A stretch of 64,000 nucleotides of DNA from Sphingomonas sp. QA11 (GTDB taxonomy: Bacteria; Pseudomonadota; Alphaproteobacteria; Sphingomonadales; Sphingomonadaceae): NCBI RefSeq assembly GCF_028473665.1, contig NZ_CP098774.1, forward strand, positions 4,335,501 to 4,399,500. The letters run 5' to 3'. Each line of letters opens with the position of its first letter. Positions within the stretch are counted from its first letter, which is position 1. Shown in pieces: positions 8,990 through 16,909 of this stretch. A program made the translations under genes and the position numbers. The notes under the pieces are model-generated. The model saw only the letters and a list, made by a program, of their open reading frames with translations, did not search any database and was not told the origin of the DNA.

Positions 8990-9445
8990 TCAGGCCGCCA
9001 GCGCTTCCAGCCATTTCTGGTGCCATCGTTCCATTCGCGTCGGAAAAAGCAACCGCCCGACCCGGGAGACCGGTCCATACTGTGTCTCCTCGGTCAGGAT
9101 TGAGCATCCGCTCGCAGCCGGTACGATCAACCAGGCGTGATAGGCCGTCACGCCGATCCCCTTCGCCAGCCACGCGATGCACGTTTCGGGCTCGAATTCC
9201 TTCACCTCGCTCTTCAACGCGACGCCAAAGGTCTTCCAGGTGAAGCGGGCCCCGGCGAACAGATCGGCACCATCGCCCTCGATCGCCACGTCGCTGGCAT
9301 TGGCATAGATCGCCGGCCAGCCAGCCGCGTGGACCAGCCGCCGCCACACGATCTCCGGCGCGGTTCCCGTTTCGATTCGATTGACGACATGGATCGGCGC
9401 CTCGGTTGGCCCGAAGCCTTTCGGCCAGTGGATCTGCTCAACCAT
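8990..9445 (-). CDS. SRPBCC-family (START-like) protein
   Basis: The start is placed at the ATG giving MVEQIHWPKGFGPTEAPIHV. Sequence further upstream belongs to the overlapping reductase frame. The 151-residue protein is a polyketide-cyclase/dehydrase-like SRPBCC fold: an N-terminal strand VVNRIETGTAPEIVWRRLV, the middle GARFTWKTFGVALKSEVKEFEP, and a C-terminal helix PTRMERWHQKWLEALA. Ligand and reaction are unknown. Its start lies 8 bp inside the upstream flavin reductase gene, so the two are coupled. Confidence 0.75.
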   Translation of the reverse strand: MVEQIHWPKGFGPTEAPIHVVNRIETGTAPEIVWRRLVHAAGWPAIYANASDVAIEGDGADLFAGARFTWKTFGVALKSEVKEFEPETCIAWLAKGIGVTAYHAWLIVPAASGCSILTEETQYGPVSRVGRLLFPTRMERWHQKWLEALAA

Positions 9446-10025
9446 CCTGGCCGATCGGCGCGAAGCGCGCGACCTGGCGCCCGACGAGGCAGAGCTGTTC
9501 ATGCACCGCCGGGTCGCTGCTTCCGCCGTCATCGTCGAACTTGGTGAGCTGGGTATTGATCGCCGCGGCGAATGGCGTCGGCCAGCCACGTAGCGCGTGG
9601 ACGATCGACCTGAGCGCCGCGATCGTGCTGCCGGTCGCCTGCCAGCCATAGGCCGTGGCGATCAGCCCAACCGGCATGTCGGCGAGATAAGGCCGCTCGT
9701 CCTTCGCCGTCTCCTCAAGCAGATCGAGTGCGTTCTTGACCACGCCCGAGATGCTGCCGTGATAGCCGGGGCTGGCGATGATCAGCGCCGATGCCTGGCG
9801 CACGGTATCGACGAATTCGCGCTCCTGCTCGGTCCGGCAGGTCGCGCGCGGATCGTAGAGCGGCAGGCGCGCCATGTCCGCGCCGCCGAACATGCGCGTG
9901 CGGAATCCCTCCTTGCACGCAGCATCGAGCGCGATGCGCAGCGCCCGCTCGGTCGAGGAGGTGCCGCCGATCGTGCCACCGATCCCCACGACGAGGGGCG
10001 TAGCGGCGGTGGCGTTGTCAGTCAT
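9438..10025 (-). CDS. NADPH-dependent FMN reductase
   Basis: The 195-residue flavodoxin-fold protein starts at the ATG at 10025, which has a GAGGA ribosome-binding site. It has PLVVGIGGTIGGTSSTERALRIAL as the phosphate-binding loop region and ALIIASPGYHGSISGVVKNALD, the FMN-contact motif of the NADPH-dependent FMN reductase family (SsuE/ArsH/WrbA relatives). These enzymes reduce FMN or quinones with NAD(P)H. Overlap with the SRPBCC gene suggests a two-gene operon. The physiological acceptor cannot be told. Confidence 0.85.
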   Translation of the reverse strand: MTDNATAATPLVVGIGGTIGGTSSTERALRIALDAACKEGFRTRMFGGADMARLPLYDPRATCRTEQEREFVDTVRQASALIIASPGYHGSISGVVKNALDLLEETAKDERPYLADMPVGLIATAYGWQATGSTIAALRSIVHALRGWPTPFAAAINTQLTKFDDDGGSSDPAVHEQLCLVGRQVARFAPIGQDG

Positions 10026-10221
10026 CGGGGGTCCTCGTACGTGCGGTGCTGCACCATATCCAGATAGACGCTGCACGGCATCGCCTCAATGCCTCGCGGT
10101 CTCCGCTCGCATGGCGACCCCGCGCCTGCTAGGATGGCGGCATGTCAAATGCTTGCGGCAACTGGTATAGTACGCTAATACACCTCCGGGCGGCGTAACC
10201 GGGGACGGACTGACAGGAGCC

Positions 10222-12333
10222 ATGCGTCCTTATCCTTTCGAGCCCGCCACGTCGCAGGGCAAATCTCCCCTGGACCTGACCGAGGGCCTGCCGCCGCCGG
10301 CCTTTTCAGGCCGCTTCGACCACGCGCCCGCGCCGCCCGAACCCTATACGACCAACCTGCCCGTGGTGCGACGGCGCAATTACTGGGGCTGGCTCACGCG
10401 CGGCATCGGAATCCTCATCATCCTGTTCGTGATCGCGGTCGGCTGGCTCGCGGTGACCGCCCCCCTGTCGCAATCGCTCAAGCCGCTGACCCCACCCAGC
10501 ATCACCCTGCTCGCCGACGACGGATCGCCGATCGCGCGACGCGGCGCGATCATCGCTGCGCCGGTCGATGCGGCGAAACTGCCCAAGAACGTCACCAACG
10601 CTTTCCTCGCGATCGAGGACCGGCGGTTCCGCTCGCACTGGGGCATTGATCCGAAGGGAATCATCCGCGCCTTCTTCCACAATATGAGCCGGGGCCGGGT
10701 GCGCGAGGGCGGCAGCACCATCACGCAGCAACTCGCCAAGAACGCCTTTCTCGATTCGGACCGGACCGCCGCGCGCAAGGTGCGCGAGGTGATGATCGCC
10801 TTCTGGCTCGAGGCATGGCTGTCCAAGGACGAGATCCTGTCCCGCTACCTGTCGAACGTTTATTTCGGCGACAATGTCTATGGCCTGCGCGCCGCGGCGA
10901 AGCATTATTTCAACCGCGACCCCGAGGAACTGTCGATCGGCCAGGCGGCGATGCTGGCAGGTCTGGTCAAGGCGCCGTCAAAGCTTGCGCCGACCGTCAA
11001 CCTGAAGGGCGCGCGCGACCGGCAGAAGCTGGTGGTCGGCGCGATGGCCGCCGCCGGCTTCATCGACAAGGGCACGGCAGAGGATGTCAGTCCCGCGCGC
11101 CTCGCCGTGGACCGGATCAAGTCGCTGCCCGACGGCACCTATTTCGCTGACTGGGTCCTGCCCGAAGCGCGAGACCGCGCGGGCGAAATCGCCACCGAGA
11201 CGACGGTCAAGACCACGCTCGACCGCCGCCTGCAGAACGCCGCCGAACGCGCGGTGAGGCGGGCTGGCCTCCGCCAAGCGCAGATCGCTCTGGTCGCGAT
11301 GCGCCCCGACGGCCGAGTCGTCGCGATGGTCGGCGGCAAATCCTATGCCGACAGCCCGTTCAATCGCGCCACCCAGGCCCGGCGCCAGCCAGGATCGGCC
11401 TTCAAGCTGTTCGTCTATCTCGCGGCGCTGCGCAGCGGCATGACCCCGGATTCGATGATCGACGATTCGCCGATCACCATTGCCGACTGGTCGCCGAAGA
11501 ACGCCGATGGCCGCTATCTCGGCGAGATCACCCTGCGCCAGGCATTTGCCCGGTCGAGCAACGTCGCCGCGGCCCGGCTGATCCAGAAGGTCGGCGTGGC
11601 CAATGTCATCAAGGCAGCGCGCGATCTCGGCATCACCACACCGATCCCGAGCGAGGCGACGATCGCGCTCGGCACGTCGAGCATGTCGCTGCTCGAGCTG
11701 ACGTCCGCCTATGCGGCGGTGGCAGCCGAATCCTATCCGGTCGCCGCCCGCGGGCTGGAGGAAGTGCGTGACCAGAGCTGGTATGCGGCGCTGACCACGC
11801 GCTCCCGCCCGCTGACCGGCCGGATCCGCGACGACATGCTCGACCTGCTCTCCGCCTCGGCCGAATCAGGCACGGGGCGCCAGGCGGCCCTGTCGGTCGA
11901 CACCTATGGCAAGACCGGCACGACTCAGGACAATCGCGACGCGCTGTTCCTCGGCTTTGCCGGCGGGCTCGTCACCGGCGTATGGGTCGGCAATGACGAC
12001 AACACCCCCAATCCGGGCCTGTCGGGCGGCGGCATTCCCGCGCGAGTGTGGCGCGACTTCATGCAACAGGCACTGAATGTCGGTCCCGCTCACGCGGCTG
12101 AGCCGGCAGCGGTGGAGGTCGACCCGGATGCGGAGAACATGATCGACCCCGACGCGGTCAGCCTTCCCGTCGAGGGCGACCTGCAGGGACTTGGCCTCAA
12201 CCTCCATATCGGCCGGGACGGCAGCATCGAGATCAACCGTTCGAACCGCGAAAGCCCGGATCCGCGGCCCGATCCCCGGCCCCGCCGTGACGACCGCGCC
12301 CCGCCACGCGTCCCGGCCGGCGACGAGCAATAA
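10222..12333 (+). CDS. bifunctional penicillin-binding protein, PBP1A-like (glycosyltransferase GT51 plus transpeptidase)
   Basis: The 703-residue inner-membrane protein polymerises lipid II and cross-links peptidoglycan. A proline-rich cytoplasmic tail is followed by one transmembrane helix (about 58-80). The GT51 domain has IEDRRFRSHWGID (catalytic Glu132), REGGSTITQQLAKN (161-174) and a third conserved segment near YLSNVYFGDNVYGL. The transpeptidase has Ser392 in GSAFK, SSN at 445-447 and KTGTT at 564-568. The C-terminal tail (about 640-703) is acidic, then Arg/Pro-rich. All catalytic motifs are intact. It stands alone, about 200 bp from the divergent reductase. Confidence 0.93.
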   Translation: MRPYPFEPATSQGKSPLDLTEGLPPPAFSGRFDHAPAPPEPYTTNLPVVRRRNYWGWLTRGIGILIILFVIAVGWLAVTAPLSQSLKPLTPPSITLLADDGSPIARRGAIIAAPVDAAKLPKNVTNAFLAIEDRRFRSHWGIDPKGIIRAFFHNMSRGRVREGGSTITQQLAKNAFLDSDRTAARKVREVMIAFWLEAWLSKDEILSRYLSNVYFGDNVYGLRAAAKHYFNRDPEELSIGQAAMLAGLVKAPSKLAPTVNLKGARDRQKLVVGAMAAAGFIDKGTAEDVSPARLAVDRIKSLPDGTYFADWVLPEARDRAGEIATETTVKTTLDRRLQNAAERAVRRAGLRQAQIALVAMRPDGRVVAMVGGKSYADSPFNRATQARRQPGSAFKLFVYLAALRSGMTPDSMIDDSPITIADWSPKNADGRYLGEITLRQAFARSSNVAAARLIQKVGVANVIKAARDLGITTPIPSEATIALGTSSMSLLELTSAYAAVAAESYPVAARGLEEVRDQSWYAALTTRSRPLTGRIRDDMLDLLSASAESGTGRQAALSVDTYGKTGTTQDNRDALFLGFAGGLVTGVWVGNDDNTPNPGLSGGGIPARVWRDFMQQALNVGPAHAAEPAAVEVDPDAENMIDPDAVSLPVEGDLQGLGLNLHIGRDGSIEINRSNRESPDPRPDPRPRRDDRAPPRVPAGDEQ

Positions 12334-12375
12334 GGCGAGTTGACGTTCGCCGCGACGCGCAGCAAGGCGAATCGC

Positions 12376-13377
12376 ATGCGCTTCTTCTCCGACAACGCCG
12401 CCCCGGTCCATCCGGCCGTGCTCGCCGCGCTGGCCGAGGCAAATGTCCTCGATACCGCCTATGACGGCGACGCCTGGAGCAAGCAGCTCGACGGGTTGTT
12501 CTCGGACCTGTTCGAGACCGACGTCAGCGCGTTGTGGGTGCCGTCGGGCACATCGGCCAATTGCCTAGCGCTCGCAGCGCTCTGCCCGCCCCATGGTGCG
12601 ATCGTTTGCCACCGCGAGGCACACATCCAGAACGACGAATGCGGCGCACCCGAATTCTATACGCATGGCGCCAAGCTGCTGCTGGCGGAAGGGCTGGGTG
12701 CGAAGCTCGATCCCGCCGCGATCCGGACGGTGCTCGATGCGACGCGCAACGACGTGCACCAGGTCCAGCCGCACGCCATCTCGATCACCAACGCTACCGA
12801 ATATGGCCTGGTCTATTCACCCGACGACGTCGCCGCGATCGGCGACCTGGCGAAGGCGAAAGGCCTTGGGCTCCACATGGACGGCGCCCGCTTCGCCAAT
12901 GCCGTCGCGCATCTCGGCTGCTCGCCAGCCGATGTGACATGGCGTGCGGGCGTCGATGCGCTCAGCTTCGGCTTCGTGAAGAATGGCGGGATGAGTGCCG
13001 AGGCGCTGATCTTCTTCAAGCCCGATCTGGTGGCCGCCACCCTCTATCGGCGCAAGCGCGCCGGGCTGCTGCTGTCCAAGGGGCGCTATCTCGCGGTGCA
13101 GATCCTCGCGCTGCTCGATGACGACCGCTGGCTCGACAATGCCCGCAGCGCCAATGCCGGCGCGACGCTTCTCGCCAGCGCGGCGGGGGATCGGCTGGTC
13201 AATCCGGTCGAGGCGAACGAGGTGTTCCTCCGCGTCTCGCCCCAAGAGGCAGCAAGCCTGCGCGCGCTCGGTTTCGACTTCTACGACTGGGGGCCTGGCG
13301 AGGCGCGACTGGTGATCTCGTGGAACCAGCGCGAGGAGGATATCCGCCCCCTCGCCGACGCGATCGCGGCGCTTTGA
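12376..13377 (+). CDS. ltaE: low-specificity L-threonine aldolase
   Basis: The start is taken at the ATG giving MRFFSDNAAPVHP, the usual beginning of this family; a TTG 36 bp upstream is less likely. The 333-residue PLP enzyme of fold type I cleaves threonine to glycine and acetaldehyde. Visible motifs are VPSGTSANCLALAAL, the His-Asp substrate region HLDGARFANA-like GLHMDGARFANA, and the PLP lysine in SFGFVKNGGMSAEA. The cytoplasmic homotetramer is typical for the family. It lies 42 bp downstream of the PBP gene and may be read with it. Confidence 0.9.
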   Translation: MRFFSDNAAPVHPAVLAALAEANVLDTAYDGDAWSKQLDGLFSDLFETDVSALWVPSGTSANCLALAALCPPHGAIVCHREAHIQNDECGAPEFYTHGAKLLLAEGLGAKLDPAAIRTVLDATRNDVHQVQPHAISITNATEYGLVYSPDDVAAIGDLAKAKGLGLHMDGARFANAVAHLGCSPADVTWRAGVDALSFGFVKNGGMSAEALIFFKPDLVAATLYRRKRAGLLLSKGRYLAVQILALLDDDRWLDNARSANAGATLLASAAGDRLVNPVEANEVFLRVSPQEAASLRALGFDFYDWGPGEARLVISWNQREEDIRPLADAIAAL

Positions 13378-13450
13378 TAGGCTCAGCTTATCATCCGACA
13401 AGGAAATCGCCCGTCCCGTCCCGCGCCGCCCGGCGCTAGGGCGAAGGCTG

Positions 13451-14368
13451 ATGTCCGACCAGCCCGCACCGCCATCGACGCGCCTTGCGGTGCTGATCCC
13501 GTTCGGCATCGTCACCCTGATCTGGGGATCGACCTGGATCGTCATCACCGGCCAGCTCGGCGTTGTGCCGCTCAACTGGTCGGTCGCCTATCGCTTCACG
13601 ATCGGCGGGCTCACCATGCTCGCTTATGCCGCGTGGAAACGCGAGACAGTCACGCTCGACAGGCGCGGCTGGCTGTTCGTGCTCGCTCTGGCGTTCACCC
13701 AGTTCTGCCTCAACTTCAACTTCGTCTATCGGGCTGAGACCTACATCACGTCAGGCCTCGTCGCGGTGGTGTTCGCGCTGCTGCTCGTCCCCAATGCGAT
13801 CTTCGGCCGCATCTTCCTGGGCCAGAAGCTTGGCGGGCAGCTAATCGTCGGATCGGTGGTGGCGATGGCGGGTGTCGCGCTGCTGTTCGTCCATGAGGCG
13901 CGCTCCGATCCGCATGGCCCCCAGGCAGCGCTCGCCGGGGTCGGCGTCACCTTGCTCGCGGTATTGTCCGCCTCGACCGCCAACGTCCTGCAGGGAACCC
14001 AGACAGCGCGTCGCTATCCGATGGCGCCGACGCTCGGCATCGCCATGCTGCTCGGCGCGGCGATGGACGCGACGATCGCCTGGACGATTGCCGGCCCGCC
14101 AATGATCGAGCTTCGGCTCGGCTATATACTCGGCCTGCTCTATCTTGGCGTGATCGCCTCGGCGCTGGCGTTCACCCTCTATTTCGGGGTGCTGCGCATC
14201 ATCGGCCCGGCCAAGGCAGCCTATTCCAGCGTGATCATCCCGGTGATCGCGATGCTGCTGTCGACCATCTTCGAAGGTTATCGCTGGTCGTTGCTTGCCG
14301 GTGCCGGCGCTGCGTTGACTGGCGTCGGGCTGGTCATCGCGCTGAGGGCACGCAGGCCGGCCCGGTAA
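13451..14368 (+). CDS. EamA/DMT-family transporter
   Basis: The 305-residue protein has about ten hydrophobic segments arranged as two EamA repeats, beginning LIPFGIVTLIWGSTWIVITGQLG, a hallmark of drug/metabolite transporters that export amino acids or metabolites. The second repeat contains YLGVIASALAFTLYFGVLRIIGPAKAAY. The C-terminus (RARRPAR) runs 91 bp into the convergent SDR gene, coding on both strands. Substrate unknown. Confidence 0.9.
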   Translation: MSDQPAPPSTRLAVLIPFGIVTLIWGSTWIVITGQLGVVPLNWSVAYRFTIGGLTMLAYAAWKRETVTLDRRGWLFVLALAFTQFCLNFNFVYRAETYITSGLVAVVFALLLVPNAIFGRIFLGQKLGGQLIVGSVVAMAGVALLFVHEARSDPHGPQAALAGVGVTLLAVLSASTANVLQGTQTARRYPMAPTLGIAMLLGAAMDATIAWTIAGPPMIELRLGYILGLLYLGVIASALAFTLYFGVLRIIGPAKAAYSSVIIPVIAMLLSTIFEGYRWSLLAGAGAALTGVGLVIALRARRPAR

Positions 14369-15099
14369 TCCGGATAAAAGGGCCGCCAGCCGAGCACCCG
14401 CTTCGCCTTGCCGTTCGCAATCCGTCGATTCTCGTCGTAGAAGGCGCGCGCCGCCGGCGACAACGTCTCAAGCGGAACGAAGGGCGGCGGATCGCGGCCG
14501 AGCAGGCGCGCGGCGCACGCCATCACCGCATTCTGGCAGGCCGGCAGATCGTCCGAGAGGTTGTACGCCCCGGCCGGCGCGTCGAACCCGGCGATCACGC
14601 CCGATACAAGATCATCGACATGGATCCGGCTGAACACCTGCCCCGGCAGGTCGATGCGATGGGCGCGCCCTTGCGCGATCCGGTCGAGGGGCGACCGGCC
14701 CGGGCCGTAGATGCCCGGCAGGCGAAACACCCGCGCGCCCATCGCCAGCCACGCAGCATCGGCCTCTGCCCGTGCGCGCCGTCGTCCGCCGCCGGTCGGG
14801 GCGCTCTCGTCAACCCATGCCCCTCCGGCGTTGCCATAGACACCTGTCGAGGAAAGATAGCCGCACCATGCGCCAGCGGCCGCGAGCGCCGGTCCGTATG
14901 TCGCCAATACCGGGTCGACCTCCCCCTCGGGCGGCACCGAAGAGAGAATGTGGGTCGCCCCTGCGATCGCGGCCGTCACGGCGGCCCGGTCGCCGAATGC
15001 GATCGTGCCGGGCCTGCCGTCGCGGCTGGTGCCGGCCACCCGCCAGCCCTCGCCCCGCAGCCGGGACGCCAGCGCCCGGGCCGAATAGCCCAGGCCCAA
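14278..15099 (-). CDS. NAD(P)-binding sugar epimerase/SDR-family protein
   Basis: The 273-residue protein begins GLGYSARALASRLRGEGW, a Rossmann loop G-L-G-Y-S-A. It continues with LSSTGVYGNAGGAWVDE (S-T-G-V-Y), FRLPGIYGPGRSPLDRI and FSRIHVDDLVSGVIAG, as in the extended SDR YeeZ/epimerase-like group. The start is weakly defined: the available codon is a TTG preceded by LLV, so translation may begin slightly upstream. The gene follows the M28 peptidase gene by 14 bp. Its 3' end overlaps the convergent EamA gene by 91 bp. Substrate not known. Confidence 0.8.
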   Translation of the reverse strand: MGLGYSARALASRLRGEGWRVAGTSRDGRPGTIAFGDRAAVTAAIAGATHILSSVPPEGEVDPVLATYGPALAAAGAWCGYLSSTGVYGNAGGAWVDESAPTGGGRRRARAEADAAWLAMGARVFRLPGIYGPGRSPLDRIAQGRAHRIDLPGQVFSRIHVDDLVSGVIAGFDAPAGAYNLSDDLPACQNAVMACAARLLGRDPPPFVPLETLSPAARAFYDENRRIANGKAKRVLGWRPFYPDYRAGLRALSAMTSPTPVNAAPAPASNDQR

Positions 15100-15113
15100 G
15101 ACGAGTAGATCGG

Positions 15114-16784
15114 CTATTTCGCGCCGTACCCATTGTAGAGCAGGCCGAAGAAATCGCCCTTGTTCCAGCGCGGCCGCGCGTCGCCATCGGCAATCTCCCG
15201 CGCGATGGCATAGTTCGCATCGACGAAACGGATGCCCTGGCTCCAGTCGATCGGCTGCGACAAATCGTCCGAGGGCTGGTGATAGCGCTTGGCGAAGAAC
15301 TCAGCCGTCGCGGCCTTGCCGGGCCCGGCCTGGCCCGGCCACAAGAACACCGATGGCACGCCCTGCTGGACGAAGCGATAATGGTCCGAACGGACGAAGA
15401 TGCCCTGCGCCGGATCGGGATCGGGCGACATGGTCACCCCGAGCGTCGCGACCGCCTTGCTGACGATCGGCCCGAGCGTCGAACGGTCGGCGCCAAACAC
15501 CGTCATGTCCTCGAACCGGTAGCTCAGGATCGGCATGTCGAGATTCACATCGGCGACGATCCGGTTGATCGGCACGGTCGGATGTTTCGAGAAATAGTCG
15601 GAACCGACCAGCCCCTTCTCCTCGCCGGTGACCGCCAGGAACATCACGCTACGGCGCGGTGGCTTGCCGCTCGCCTTGAAGCGCCTGGCCTCCTCGATCA
15701 GCGAGGCGATGCCGACCGCATTGTCCTCCGCCCCATTGTAGATATTGTCGCCTTTCATGTCGGGGCGCACGCCGAGATGGTCGAGATGGGCCGACAGCAC
15801 CACGACGTCCGACCCGAGCTTCGGATCGCTCCCGGGGATCATGCCGGCGACATTGCTGCTCATGCCCTGCCGGAACGTCGTCCTGACCGCGACCGCCAGG
15901 CTGCCGGGCAGCTGCTCCGCCTTGAACTTCGCTTCGGCATTGGTCGCGCGCTTTAGGACGCTTTCCCAGGGCATCTTCGCCCCGGCGAACAGCTTGGCCG
16001 CACCGATATCGCTGATCGTCGCCAGCTGTGGCGCACCCGGAGAATCGCCGGTACCGTCTGGCCGGGCCCAGGTCACGCGCGGGCGATCCCAGCCTTGCAC
16101 CGCGTTGCCGAGCGGGCGCGGCTGGATGAGGATCGTGCCGACGGCGCCGCGCGACTGGGCGTAGATCGCCTTGGTCGTACCGCCCGAGAAATGCGCGCGC
16201 TCCTCGCTCTGGAAGCTCGACGGCGCGCCGCCGAGATAGGCGACGATCTTCCCCTTCACGTCGACCCCGGCATAGTCGTCACGCTTGTATTGCGGCGCGA
16301 CGATGCCGAAACCAACGAACACCACCGGCGCGTCGATGACCGTCGAGGCGGCGCCGGCATGGGCACCGGGGACATAATCTTCCCCGAAGACCAGGCGCTG
16401 CGGCAGCGCGCCATCGCGGGTCACCACGAGATCACCCTTGTCGCCGGCGCGATAGGTGACCAGCGGCACCTTCTGCAGATAGCTGCCATCATCGCCCGCC
16501 GGGCGCAGGCCGGCCGCATAGAATTGCGCCGCGACATATTCGGCCGCGATGTCATATTCGGGGCTGCCAGCCTCGCGCCCGCGCATCGCATCCGAGGCGA
16601 GGAACATGACATGCGCCTTCATCGCCGCCTGATCGTCCGGCAGCACCGCGTTGACGAGATCGTTGATGGCCTTCATATCCTTCACCACCGGCGCGGTTGG
16701 GGCCGGGGTCGGGGCTGGGGCCGTCTGGGCCAGCGCAGCGCCCGCGAAACTCATCAGCGCGATCGCGCCAACCGAACGAAACAT
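15114..16784 (-). CDS. secreted M28-family metallopeptidase
   Basis: The start is the ATG with AAGGA seven bases upstream, giving MFRSVGAIALMSFAGAALAQ, a Sec signal peptide. The mature protein has a PA-like insert (about 130-280) and an M28 catalytic domain: SAHLDHLGVR, NGAEDNAVGIASL, TGEEKGLVGSDYF and a C-terminal RSDHYRFVQQGVPSVFLW carrying the last zinc ligand. Two zinc ions would cleave N-terminal residues of peptides in the periplasm. About 556 residues is normal. It is divergent from pepN, so two aminopeptidase-like genes sit back to back. Confidence 0.9.
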   Translation of the reverse strand: MFRSVGAIALMSFAGAALAQTAPAPTPAPTAPVVKDMKAINDLVNAVLPDDQAAMKAHVMFLASDAMRGREAGSPEYDIAAEYVAAQFYAAGLRPAGDDGSYLQKVPLVTYRAGDKGDLVVTRDGALPQRLVFGEDYVPGAHAGAASTVIDAPVVFVGFGIVAPQYKRDDYAGVDVKGKIVAYLGGAPSSFQSEERAHFSGGTTKAIYAQSRGAVGTILIQPRPLGNAVQGWDRPRVTWARPDGTGDSPGAPQLATISDIGAAKLFAGAKMPWESVLKRATNAEAKFKAEQLPGSLAVAVRTTFRQGMSSNVAGMIPGSDPKLGSDVVVLSAHLDHLGVRPDMKGDNIYNGAEDNAVGIASLIEEARRFKASGKPPRRSVMFLAVTGEEKGLVGSDYFSKHPTVPINRIVADVNLDMPILSYRFEDMTVFGADRSTLGPIVSKAVATLGVTMSPDPDPAQGIFVRSDHYRFVQQGVPSVFLWPGQAGPGKAATAEFFAKRYHQPSDDLSQPIDWSQGIRFVDANYAIAREIADGDARPRWNKGDFFGLLYNGYGAK

Positions 16785-16909
16785 GCCTTTTCCTTGTGCA
16801 ATCCGGATCATGGCGGACGGCGTAGCATCGCCGCGCGCGCGCGCAAGTGCGGCGACCGGGGCGGCGATTTCGGTGGCACGAGGGGAATCTCCACCCTACA
16901 TCCATCGAC

